Below, piece after piece: positions 22,947-31,736 of a stretch of DNA of 64,000 nucleotides. Position numbers and translations under genes: made by a program. The stretch is from Abyssalbus ytuae (lineage in GTDB: Bacteria > Bacteroidota > Bacteroidia > Flavobacteriales > Flavobacteriaceae), in the NCBI RefSeq assembly GCF_022807975.1, contig NZ_CP094358.1, positions 1,054,001 to 1,118,000 on the forward strand. Direction: 5' to 3'. Numbering within the stretch: position 1 is the first letter of the stretch; each line of letters begins with the position of its first letter. Under the pieces are notes generated by a model. The model saw only the letters and a program-made list of their open reading frames with translations, had not been told where the DNA came from and searched no databases.

Positions 22947-25900
22947 ATGAAAATAAGACTACATCAAATTTTCTTGTTATTTTTCGTATTATCAACTCAA
23001 CTGATTTTTTCCCAAAGATTAATTACCGGAACCGTAAATGATGGAGACGGTCAGCCTATGGTAGGTGTTTCTATTATTGAAGAAGGGACATCTAATGGAA
23101 CTACTGTTGATTTTGATGGTAATTTCTCCATCACTACTAAATCGGACACACCAACCCTGGTGTTCACCTATGTGGGTTTCGAAACTCTTACTATTGAAGT
23201 AGGTGAAGAATCAACCCTAGACGTAGTAATGAAAGATGATTTACTTTCTTTAGGGGAAGTAGTGGTAACCGCAATGGGATTCGAAGCAAATAAAGATGAT
23301 CTGGGGTATGCGAGTTCCACCATTAATGGTGATCTCCTTACTAATTCAGGTGAAACCAGTTTATTAAATTCCCTTTCGGGAAAAGCTTCCGGCCTTCGTA
23401 TTAGTCGTACGTCAGGTGATCCGGGTGCCGGATCTCACATCCAAATCAGGGGGGTATCTACCCTTACCCGAAGTACTCAACCTCTAATAGTTATTGACGG
23501 CGTTCCCATAAGTAACGACACCCGTAATGATGATGATAGTGGGGGGGTTAATCAACAATCGAGGTTAAATGATATTAACCCCAATGATATTGAAAGCATT
23601 TCCGTTTTAAAAGGTGCATCTGCTGCCGCACTTTGGGGAACAAAAGCTTTAGGCGGTGTTATACAGATTACCACTAAAAACGGAGATTTTAACAGTAAAA
23701 TGAAAGTAACCTACAAAAGCACCTTTTCTTATGATGAGATCAACGTTAAATATCCTCTCCAATCACAATATGGACAGGGAAGTGATGGTGTATATAGTCA
23801 AACCGATGCAAGATCCTGGGGAGATCGTATAGCCGACCGTCCCGGAGGTGTAGATAATTTTAATACAAATGGAGAATTCTTTATAGATCAGGCCGGCAAT
23901 GTGTATTATCCTATAGTAAACAAAAATTCCAGAGAAATTCTTCAGGATTCAAATTTTGACCAGATTTTTGACAATGGTTACTTTTTTGAAAATAATTTAA
24001 GTATTAGTGGTGGGTCGGCTAAAAGTTCTATGTTTTTTAGCCTGGCAGACTTAAATCAACAGGGTATTATTAGAAACAATTCAGATTACAAAAGGTCTAC
24101 CGTTCGCTTTAACGCCCACCACTATTTTAATGATGCTATTAGTTTAAAATTAAGTTCATCTTACACCCGTACAAAATCAAACAGGATTTTAAAAGGGGCT
24201 ACCAGTTCAGGTCTTTATCTTGGACTGTTAAGAACCCCGGCCGATTTTGATATAACCGGATACAGAGGTGATTATTATGCAGCAAGTGATGCTTCCCCTA
24301 TTACAAACAGGCAAAGGTCATATCGTAACCCTTTAGGAGCAGATGAAAATCCTGGGTTTAATAACCCTCTTTGGACAATAAATGAGCAGGAAAACCTATC
24401 TAAACTTGATCACTTTATTACCAACGTAGAACTCACAGCAGCACCAAATTCATGGCTTACATTAATAGGAAGAGCCGGATTAGACCATTATAGTGAAAAA
24501 ACCAATCAATTTTTTACTCCAGGCGCTGCAACTCAGGAATTTAGAAACGGATTGCAAAGTCAGGAACTGGCCACCAACACCATTTTCAACATGGACTATA
24601 TAGCAAAAACTGCTTTTAACTTTACTGATGATATGACTGGTGATTTCCTTCTCGGATTTAATTATAATGACAGAACCCGTGTAGTAAACGGATATGAGGG
24701 CACAAATTTTATTCAATTTATAGATGTAGATAGTGATATAAGAGACAAAAATAATATTGCACGGGAGAATATTGTAACAAAAAGCACTCAGGGACATGAA
24801 CGTACCGTAGGTGTATATTCTTCTCTTTCCTTTTCACTCTATGATATGTTTGATATAAATGGTACTGTAAGAGCTGAAACAGCTTCAACTTTTGGGGAGA
24901 ACAGTGACAAACCATTTATATTTCCTTCAACTTCCATAGCATGGCAATTTTCTCAGTTAGAACCATTCAGGGATAGTAATTTTTTATCTTTTGGTAAATT
25001 AAGAGCCTCTTATGGTGAAGTAGGTGTACAACCGGAACGTTATAATACTACGAACTCCTATACTTCTCCTACCTATGGTGATGCATATGGAGGCAGCCTT
25101 AACCTTGGATTATTTGGTAATGGTGGTTTTGTCCCTCGATCTGCTCGCGGAAATGCCAGTCTTAAACCCGAACGAAAAAGGGAACTGGAATTTGGAGCAG
25201 ACCTTCGGTTTTTCCGTAACCGACTGTCACTGAGCGGAACTTATTATACAAACGAAATAGAAGATGTCCTTTTAGATCTTCCTTTGGCTAACACATCCGG
25301 GTATACTTCTATTTATACCAACGGAGCTAAAATAGAAAATAAAGGATATGAACTGGACCTTTTATATCATATTATTAACAGCCAGAACGTAACCTGGTCC
25401 ATAGACTTAACTTACTCACAAGTACGTAACAAAGTTGTTGATCTTTTAGGTATAGAATCTATGAGCCTGGGAGGATTAGCAGCTGTAAGCCCATCTGCCG
25501 TAGTAGGCCAGCCTGTAGGTGTATTGTGGGGTTCACGAATCCTGCGTGATGAAAACGGAGCTATTGTGTTTGATGAATACGGATTTCCGGAGAAAGACAT
25601 CAAAGAAGGGGTGATAGGAAATCCTAATCCTGACTGGCAGGGTTCAGCATTGTCTACTTTTAAATATAAAAACCTGAGGTTATCTGTATTGTTAGAAACT
25701 TTCCAGGGAGGAGATGTATTTGCCGGAACTAAATCAGCATTGCGTGATTATGGAACCTGGTACGATACAGCAAATGAAGTAACAGCTACCCGCAATTATT
25801 TCCGTTCCGATGGCAGCATCGTGAATATAGGAGAAACTTTTCGTGGGAATGTATATGATTTTGGCGCAGGCCCTGTAGCATTAACAGAATCATGGTATAA

Positions 25901-26198
25901 AGGTGAAGGTGGTTATTTCAGTGGCGGGAACCATGAATTATATGTGGAAGATGCCTCATGGACCCGTATAAGGGAAATCAGTATTGCTTATCTGCTAAAT
26001 GGAGATTGGTTAAAAAGATCCGTCGGGCTTGAATCAGCTGAGTTTTCCGTAACCGGAAGAAACCTTTTTCTCTGGACAGATTTTGAAGGAAACGATCCGG
26101 ATTCTAACCTTTCAGGGGTTAGTACAGCACGAGGTATAGATTACTTTAATAACCCGAGTACAAAATCGTATTTATTCAATCTTACACTTATTTTTTAA
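22947..26198 (+). CDS. SusC/RagA-family TonB-dependent outer-membrane transporter
   Basis: 1083 residues. Signal peptide ending FSQ, then the N-terminal carboxypeptidase-D-like module (RLITGTVNDGDGQPMVGVSI), a TonB-box-like stretch (LSLGEVVVTAMGFEANK), a plug domain (RTSGDPGAGSHIQIRGVSTL, PLIVIDGVPISNDTRND, SISVLKGASAAALWG) and a C-terminal barrel ending SYLFNLTLIF. It moves bulky substrates across the outer membrane in a complex with the lipoprotein encoded 18 bp downstream. It is the first gene of a six-gene locus whose enzymes are esterase-like, so the substrate may not be a plain glycan. Confidence 0.96.
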   Translation: MKIRLHQIFLLFFVLSTQLIFSQRLITGTVNDGDGQPMVGVSIIEEGTSNGTTVDFDGNFSITTKSDTPTLVFTYVGFETLTIEVGEESTLDVVMKDDLLSLGEVVVTAMGFEANKDDLGYASSTINGDLLTNSGETSLLNSLSGKASGLRISRTSGDPGAGSHIQIRGVSTLTRSTQPLIVIDGVPISNDTRNDDDSGGVNQQSRLNDINPNDIESISVLKGASAAALWGTKALGGVIQITTKNGDFNSKMKVTYKSTFSYDEINVKYPLQSQYGQGSDGVYSQTDARSWGDRIADRPGGVDNFNTNGEFFIDQAGNVYYPIVNKNSREILQDSNFDQIFDNGYFFENNLSISGGSAKSSMFFSLADLNQQGIIRNNSDYKRSTVRFNAHHYFNDAISLKLSSSYTRTKSNRILKGATSSGLYLGLLRTPADFDITGYRGDYYAASDASPITNRQRSYRNPLGADENPGFNNPLWTINEQENLSKLDHFITNVELTAAPNSWLTLIGRAGLDHYSEKTNQFFTPGAATQEFRNGLQSQELATNTIFNMDYIAKTAFNFTDDMTGDFLLGFNYNDRTRVVNGYEGTNFIQFIDVDSDIRDKNNIARENIVTKSTQGHERTVGVYSSLSFSLYDMFDINGTVRAETASTFGENSDKPFIFPSTSIAWQFSQLEPFRDSNFLSFGKLRASYGEVGVQPERYNTTNSYTSPTYGDAYGGSLNLGLFGNGGFVPRSARGNASLKPERKRELEFGADLRFFRNRLSLSGTYYTNEIEDVLLDLPLANTSGYTSIYTNGAKIENKGYELDLLYHIINSQNVTWSIDLTYSQVRNKVVDLLGIESMSLGGLAAVSPSAVVGQPVGVLWGSRILRDENGAIVFDEYGFPEKDIKEGVIGNPNPDWQGSALSTFKYKNLRLSVLLETFQGGDVFAGTKSALRDYGTWYDTANEVTATRNYFRSDGSIVNIGETFRGNVYDFGAGPVALTESWYKGEGGYFSGGNHELYVEDASWTRIREISIAYLLNGDWLKRSVGLESAEFSVTGRNLFLWTDFEGNDPDSNLSGVSTARGIDYFNNPSTKSYLFNLTLIF

Positions 26199-26215
26199 TC
26201 CCGAAAATTACGACT

Positions 26216-27631
26216 ATGAAATCTTATATAGCTATAATCTTTGTTATTATTTTAAGTACATCATGCAGTGACCTTGTTGAAGGCATCAATGATGACCCTA
26301 ACAACGTAACCCAGAGTTCCTTTGGAAATGTATTAACAGGTGCAGAAGTAGGAAACACACTTTTTCAAAGTGGTGAATCTTCCAGAAGAGCGGCTATCTT
26401 TGCCGGCCAATATACAGGAATTGACAGACAACATCTGGGTTTTACAACTTATTCTGTAATAAGTAGTGATTTTGATGGTGTATGGAGTGATTCCTATGTA
26501 AACGCCTTAAGAAATACTATAGTAGCAGAAGAGGTTGCAAATGATGAAAATTTAGAAGGCATATCAAAAGGTATCACTTTGGTTTTACAAGCCCATGTTT
26601 TTGGAAGCCTTGCATCATTGTATGGCGACATCCCTTTTGATGAAGCCGGAAACTTTTTAATTTCCGATCCTGTATTTGAAGATCAGATAGAGGTATATGC
26701 CAAAATACAAAAACAACTGGATGAAGCAATAGAGCTACTTAACTCAGAGATTGACAGACCGGAAGCAGGTGCAGATATATATTTTAACGGAAATCCTGAT
26801 AAATGGATTGAAGCAGCCAATACCCTGAAAGCGCGTTTTTATATGCATACCAAAAACTACCAGAAAGCCTATGATGCAGCAGGGAGAGGCATTAGCTCTA
26901 TAGATAATTCCATGTACAGTCCTCATAAGGACTCAGACGACGCAGGCAACCTAAATTACCAGTTTTTTATTGGTCGGGGTGAAACTGATGTTGTGGTTTC
27001 TGATTTTATGGTAAGCTTACTAAATCCCGGTGCCAGTAATCCTATCGCTGCTAATTACCGGGGTAATACAAAAACTGACGAAACAGGAAGATATAATTAC
27101 TTATTCGTAACAAATACTGCAGGTGTACAGCCAAATACAACCAATGGCTTTGCAGCACAAACTGCCCCAGCCCCTTTAGTCACTTATGAAGAAAACCTTT
27201 TAATACTGGCCGAAGCCGGATTCAGGGTAGGCGGATTTGATACCGGGCTTGACAATTTGAACAGGTTCAGGGCTTTTATGGCAACAGGCGGATATTTAAC
27301 CAATGCAGACCCCGCACAAATTACTTATGAGCCGTATGAAGCTTCTGATTTTGAAGCAGGAGGAATGGAAAATCCGGATAGTATAAGCAGGGAAAATGCC
27401 TTATTAAGAGAAATTCTTGAAGAACGGTATGTTACCTTATTCGGCCAAATAGAAACTTTTAATGATACGCGCAGAACAGAAAATGAAACTGTGGTAAGAG
27501 TTCCTGTAATGCCTAACACAGGTGATCTCTTACCTCAACGGTTTCTATATGCACAATCAGAAATAAACAGCAATAACAATGTTCCTGACCCGCTTCCGGA
27601 ATTTTTTGAAAAAACTCCGGTGAACGAATAA
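26216..27631 (+). CDS. SusD/RagB-family substrate-binding lipoprotein (SusD-like_2 type)
   Basis: 471 residues. Lipobox LSTSC with Cys17, then SDLVEGINDDPNNVTQSSFGN, the typical N-terminus of the SusD-like_2 group. The helical TPR-like scaffold follows (YVNALRNTIVAEEVANDE, PDKWIEAANTLKARFYMH), and the C-terminal part has EENLLILAEAGFRVGG and REILEERYVTLFGQIETFNDTRR. It forms the lid of the SusC transporter encoded just upstream and helps capture ligand at the cell surface. The tight spacing indicates one transcript. Confidence 0.94.
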   Translation: MKSYIAIIFVIILSTSCSDLVEGINDDPNNVTQSSFGNVLTGAEVGNTLFQSGESSRRAAIFAGQYTGIDRQHLGFTTYSVISSDFDGVWSDSYVNALRNTIVAEEVANDENLEGISKGITLVLQAHVFGSLASLYGDIPFDEAGNFLISDPVFEDQIEVYAKIQKQLDEAIELLNSEIDRPEAGADIYFNGNPDKWIEAANTLKARFYMHTKNYQKAYDAAGRGISSIDNSMYSPHKDSDDAGNLNYQFFIGRGETDVVVSDFMVSLLNPGASNPIAANYRGNTKTDETGRYNYLFVTNTAGVQPNTTNGFAAQTAPAPLVTYEENLLILAEAGFRVGGFDTGLDNLNRFRAFMATGGYLTNADPAQITYEPYEASDFEAGGMENPDSISRENALLREILEERYVTLFGQIETFNDTRRTENETVVRVPVMPNTGDLLPQRFLYAQSEINSNNNVPDPLPEFFEKTPVNE

Positions 27632-27651
27632 AATATTCCAGTAATAGAATT

Positions 27652-28425
27652 ATGAAATCAATGAGGAAAAAAAATATTTATATACCTGTTATTTGCTTAA
27701 TTCTACTGCTACCATTTGGTTTAAAAAGTCAAACCAAAAAAGAGCCTGTTAAAATACTTTTTGTAGGCAACAGCCTTACTTTTTTTTGGAATATGCCACA
27801 ACTGGTAAGTGCCATGGCAAAAAGCCAGGGGGTTGAAATTCAAGCTTATCAATCTACGGTAAGCGGAAGTAACCTGGAACAACACTGGAAAGGGGAAAAG
27901 GGAACTCTGACACAAAAACGTATAGAGGAAGAAAAGTGGGACTATGTAGTGTTTGGTGATCATACTACAAGCACTATAAAAAATCCGGACCGGTTTGATG
28001 AATATGCAAGAAAATTTGCAAAACTGGTTCGTTCAAAAGGTGCTGAACCCATATTTTATATTACATGGGCGTATAAATCAAACCCGTTAATGCAGGAAAC
28101 CGTTACGAATGGCTATATACAACTTGCCAAAGAATTAAACGCTCAGGTATTTCCTGTAGGTCCCATTTGGATGAAGTCCAGAAATCTCAGACCTGATTTG
28201 GAACTATATTTTGATGATAAGCATCCATCTCCGGATGGTACCTATTTAGTCGCATTGATAATAACAAAATCTCTCACCGGAAAATCAGTTTTGGACATAC
28301 CTAACAGATTGACCACACTGGATAAAAATAGTGAGAAGTTATATCTGTCATTTGTATTGCCTGCCAACGGAAACTTTTTAAGACAATTGGTTGAAGAAAC
28401 AAATCTTGAAATATATAAAAGATAA
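27652..28425 (+). CDS. Secreted SGNH/GDSL-type hydrolase
   Basis: 257 residues with a signal peptide (to about residue 26, GLKSQ). Block I FVGNSLTFFWNMP supplies the nucleophile Ser41; block V FDDKHPSPDGTYLVA supplies Asp188 and His191 in the DxxH order of SGNH esterases. Blocks II and III are less clear (STVSGSNLEQH and YVVFGDHTT). The usual Asn of block III is not obvious, which needs a structural check. Such enzymes remove acyl groups from carbohydrates or hydrolyse small esters. It lies 20 bp after susD and 2 bp before the transporter, so it is part of the locus. Substrate unknown. Confidence 0.8.
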   Translation: MKSMRKKNIYIPVICLILLLPFGLKSQTKKEPVKILFVGNSLTFFWNMPQLVSAMAKSQGVEIQAYQSTVSGSNLEQHWKGEKGTLTQKRIEEEKWDYVVFGDHTTSTIKNPDRFDEYARKFAKLVRSKGAEPIFYITWAYKSNPLMQETVTNGYIQLAKELNAQVFPVGPIWMKSRNLRPDLELYFDDKHPSPDGTYLVALIITKSLTGKSVLDIPNRLTTLDKNSEKLYLSFVLPANGNFLRQLVEETNLEIYKR

Positions 28426-28427
28426 AA

Positions 28428-29912
28428 ATGAAGTTAGGGAAAAAAAACATTTTTTTGATAGCAGGGCCAATGTCTTTTATCATCTTACAGATGCTTAAAA
28501 CTCCCGAGGGTATGCCTGAAAGTGCTTTTGATATGTTGGGAATAACGCTCTGGATGGCTATTTGGTGGATTACCGAAGCAATCCCCATTGGAGCAACAGC
28601 TTTGCTGCCAATAATACTTTTTCCAATGGTAGGTGCAGCAGATCTTTCATCCACTACCTCATCATACGGACATAAATATATTTTTCTCTATATGGGGGGG
28701 TTTATGTTAGCTATTGCTATTGAAAAGTGGAACCTTCATAAACGAATGGCATTACATATAATTAATCTTATTGGCACCAACATTTCAAAAATCATTTTGG
28801 GGTTTATGGTGGCCACAGCTTTTTTATCAATGTGGATATCCAATACGGCGACCTCAGTTATGATGTTACCCATAGGAATGTCAATAGTGGCACAGTTAAA
28901 AGATAATCCTGCTACCGAAAAAGATGAAAATTTAATCTTTGGTAAAGCACTGATGCTTGCCATTGCTTACAGTTCCTCAATTGGTGGTATTGCCACCTTA
29001 ATAGGTACCCCTCCTAACCTGGTTCTTGCAGGTTTTGTAGAAGAGATATATGGCATGGAAATTACTTTTTGGCAGTGGGCCAAATGGGGGCTACCCATAA
29101 CTATTCCCTTATTAATATTCGCATGGTTATACTTAACCAAATTCGTGTATAATTTCAAACAAAAAGAATTTCCAGGTGGGAAAGCAGAAATAAGCAAATT
29201 GTTACATCAAATAGGCCCTATGAAGAAAGAAGAAAAAATACTTCTTTGGATCTTTTCATTAACTGCTTTTGCCTGGATAAGCCGTTCCTTTATTTTACAA
29301 AGCTTTCTACCGGGAATAGATGATACTATCATTGCCATGTTTTCGGGAATTTTATTATTCACCATTCCTGCAGGCAGCAAAAATAAAACTTTAATTACCT
29401 GGGACGATGCTGTAAAACTCCCCTGGGGAATTATTTTACTATTTGGCGGCGGCATGGCTTTAGCTTCCGGTTTTGAAACCACAGGGCTGGCTAAATGGCT
29501 TGGTAATCAAATGAGCCTGTTACAAGGATTAAGTCTTTTGGGATTAATTGTGGTTATTATCACTTCAGTTAATTTTATTACTGAAGTAACCTCAAATTTA
29601 GCTACTACGGCAATGCTGTTGCCTGTTTTAGCCCCTATTTCCTTTTCTTTGGGTATCAACCCTTACATCCTTATGGTTGCAGCTACCATTGCTGCTTCAT
29701 GCGCTTTCATGCTACCTGTAGCTACTCCCCCAAATGCTGTAGTTTTTGGCTCCGGCTATTTAAAAATTCCGGATATGGTAAAAAGCGGGATATGGATGAA
29801 TATTTTTTCTATCGCATTTCTGGCTCCTATGGTTTACTATGTTTTACCCCTTCTTTGGGGTTTTGATCCTAAAGAATTTAATGAATTTATTTTTAACAAA
29901 ATCACAAAATGA
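28428..29912 (+). CDS. DASS/SLC13-family anion:sodium symporter
   Basis: 494 residues, about 11-12 hydrophobic segments, inner membrane. Hallmarks of the divalent anion:Na+ symporters are present: WISNTATSVMMLPIGMSI, SSIGGIATLIGTPPNLVLAG, and the second repeat TEVTSNLATTAMLLPVL with VATPPNAVVFGSGYLKI. The first Ser-Asn-Thr motif is intact; the second reads Ser-Asn-Leu. Relatives carry succinate, malate, citrate or sulfate with sodium. It starts 2 bp after the SGNH gene. A DASS carrier inside a SusCD operon suggests the imported product is a carboxylate, an inference from context. Confidence 0.92.
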   Translation: MKLGKKNIFLIAGPMSFIILQMLKTPEGMPESAFDMLGITLWMAIWWITEAIPIGATALLPIILFPMVGAADLSSTTSSYGHKYIFLYMGGFMLAIAIEKWNLHKRMALHIINLIGTNISKIILGFMVATAFLSMWISNTATSVMMLPIGMSIVAQLKDNPATEKDENLIFGKALMLAIAYSSSIGGIATLIGTPPNLVLAGFVEEIYGMEITFWQWAKWGLPITIPLLIFAWLYLTKFVYNFKQKEFPGGKAEISKLLHQIGPMKKEEKILLWIFSLTAFAWISRSFILQSFLPGIDDTIIAMFSGILLFTIPAGSKNKTLITWDDAVKLPWGIILLFGGGMALASGFETTGLAKWLGNQMSLLQGLSLLGLIVVIITSVNFITEVTSNLATTAMLLPVLAPISFSLGINPYILMVAATIAASCAFMLPVATPPNAVVFGSGYLKIPDMVKSGIWMNIFSIAFLAPMVYYVLPLLWGFDPKEFNEFIFNKITK

Positions 29913-29939
29913 TAAACCCAAAATTCTAAAACTCATACT

Positions 29940-31703
29940 ATGAAAAACAATTCTACTATCTTGGCTATACTGATGTTGTTCTTCATTATTAGCTGTAATG
30001 ATGATGAAAATACAGTTACAGAAGACAATACCTTAACTGTAATGAAAACGAACCTTACTGATGACCTGTCAGAACCCATCGAAAATATATCCGTCGGAAC
30101 TTCTATAGAAATAATTTTTTCTCATAGCCTGGATATAAATAAAATAGAATCTGCACTTAGTCTGTCTTCTTCTTTAGGAGAGACCGATCATACCATTGAA
30201 TTTTCCAATACAAACTCTACCGTTATCCTCACCCCCACTTCTCCATTGGAATATGAAACAATGTATACGATTTCCTTACCGGAAGGGGTTTATGGAGCAA
30301 AAGGAGAAACATTAAAAACCTCCTTATCAATAAATTTTTCCACAGGAATATATACCCTACCAGTGGCAACCTTATTAAGCAGTACTTCAACCCTGGAAGA
30401 AAAAGATGAAGAAACAGCTACTATTACCATTCAATTAAATAAAGCTACTAATGAAGAGGTAACAGCAACCCTGGTTTTTTCGGGAACAGCAACCGAAGGA
30501 GTAGACTATACCATTTCAGGTGAAAAAACAATTTCAATACCTAAAGGTAGTTCTTCAACTACTGTTACAATTACTTCTATTGCAGATAATGATAGTGAAG
30601 GAGCAGAACTTATTTCTATCGCACTTACTGACATAACCAATGCTATAGATGAATCAATCCAACTTAATATTGCTGTTAATGATCCGCCTCTTGCTCTTTC
30701 CTTACAGGGAATCATGTCTCTTGCATGGGATAGTGCAGGAACCAATGGCGGTAAAGCAATACACCTTGTAGCAAATGAAGATATAGCAGATTTAAGTCTG
30801 TTCGGCTTGGGAACTGCTAATAATGGCGGTGGCACCGATGGTAAAGAATATGTATTACCTGCACAATCTGTTTCTAAAGGAGATGATATTCTTTTAGCCA
30901 GGGAAGTCGACCTCATATCGGCTTATTTTGAAGGTTGTATGAGCGAATTTGAACACATTATTACAGCAGAATCTACCATAAATCAGAATGGAGACGATGC
31001 CATTGAACTTTTCCAGGGAGACACCGTAATTGAAACTTATGGAGATGCAAACATCGACGGAACAGGTGAAGATTGGGAATACTCAGGTTCCTGGGCTTAT
31101 AAAGTAGACGGTTTCTGGACAACCGGTGGTATTGATTGTTCTGTAGGCTCTACTACTAACAGTACCTCTGCCTGTCCTTATCCCCTATGTGCCGAACCAC
31201 TAATGCTTCAGGGAATATTAGCCTTATCATGGGAGGGAAGTGGTGCCAATGGTGGAAAAGCTATTCACTTAAAAGCAGTTAAAGACATTCCTGACTTAAG
31301 TATTTATGGCCTTGGCACTGCTAATAACGGAGGAGGTTCTGACGGTCTTGAATATACTTTACCCAACCAGGCTGTTAATAAAGGTGACGATATTATTATT
31401 GCCCGTGAACCGGCAACCCTTGCAGCTTACTTTGGTACTTGTATAGACTCTTTTGATCATGTTATTGAAGCAACTAGTTCAATAAATCAAAGTGGAGACG
31501 ATGCGATTGAACTTTTCAAGAATGGAGTGGTTATAGAAACCTACGGTGATGTCACCTACTCAAGTGACGCAGCTACACCATGGGAATACACAGGCTCCTG
31601 GGCTTATAAAGTAGATGATTTGTGGACAATCGGTGGTATTAAGTGTGCCGATGGTTCTACCTCTACTCAAAGTTCAAGTTGTGTATATCCTATATGTAAT
31701 TAA
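29940..31703 (+). CDS. Surface lipoprotein: Big_5, Calx-beta and two LTD-like modules
   Basis: 587 residues. Lipobox IISC (Cys19) followed by acidic NDDEN, which fits the Bacteroidota lipoprotein surface-export signal. The order is an SbsA/Big_5 Ig-like domain (about 30-145), a Calx-beta-like repeat (about 150-245, GVDYTISGEKTISIPKGSSS), then two homologous modules of about 160 residues. Each module has LQGI(M/L)(S/A)L(A/S)W, GGKAIHL, LFGLGTANNGGG or its variant, SINQSGDDAIELF, and GSWAYKVD followed by a Cys pair; they resemble the lamin-tail/LTD-like domains of bacterial surface proteins. No catalytic motif is seen; a binding or scaffolding role at the cell surface is inferred. Fifth gene of the SusCD locus. 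Confidence 0.8.
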   Translation: MKNNSTILAILMLFFIISCNDDENTVTEDNTLTVMKTNLTDDLSEPIENISVGTSIEIIFSHSLDINKIESALSLSSSLGETDHTIEFSNTNSTVILTPTSPLEYETMYTISLPEGVYGAKGETLKTSLSINFSTGIYTLPVATLLSSTSTLEEKDEETATITIQLNKATNEEVTATLVFSGTATEGVDYTISGEKTISIPKGSSSTTVTITSIADNDSEGAELISIALTDITNAIDESIQLNIAVNDPPLALSLQGIMSLAWDSAGTNGGKAIHLVANEDIADLSLFGLGTANNGGGTDGKEYVLPAQSVSKGDDILLAREVDLISAYFEGCMSEFEHIITAESTINQNGDDAIELFQGDTVIETYGDANIDGTGEDWEYSGSWAYKVDGFWTTGGIDCSVGSTTNSTSACPYPLCAEPLMLQGILALSWEGSGANGGKAIHLKAVKDIPDLSIYGLGTANNGGGSDGLEYTLPNQAVNKGDDIIIAREPATLAAYFGTCIDSFDHVIEATSSINQSGDDAIELFKNGVVIETYGDVTYSSDAATPWEYTGSWAYKVDDLWTIGGIKCADGSTSTQSSSCVYPICN

Positions 31704-31736
31704 TAATCATAAACTGAATACTAAATCTTACATCAT

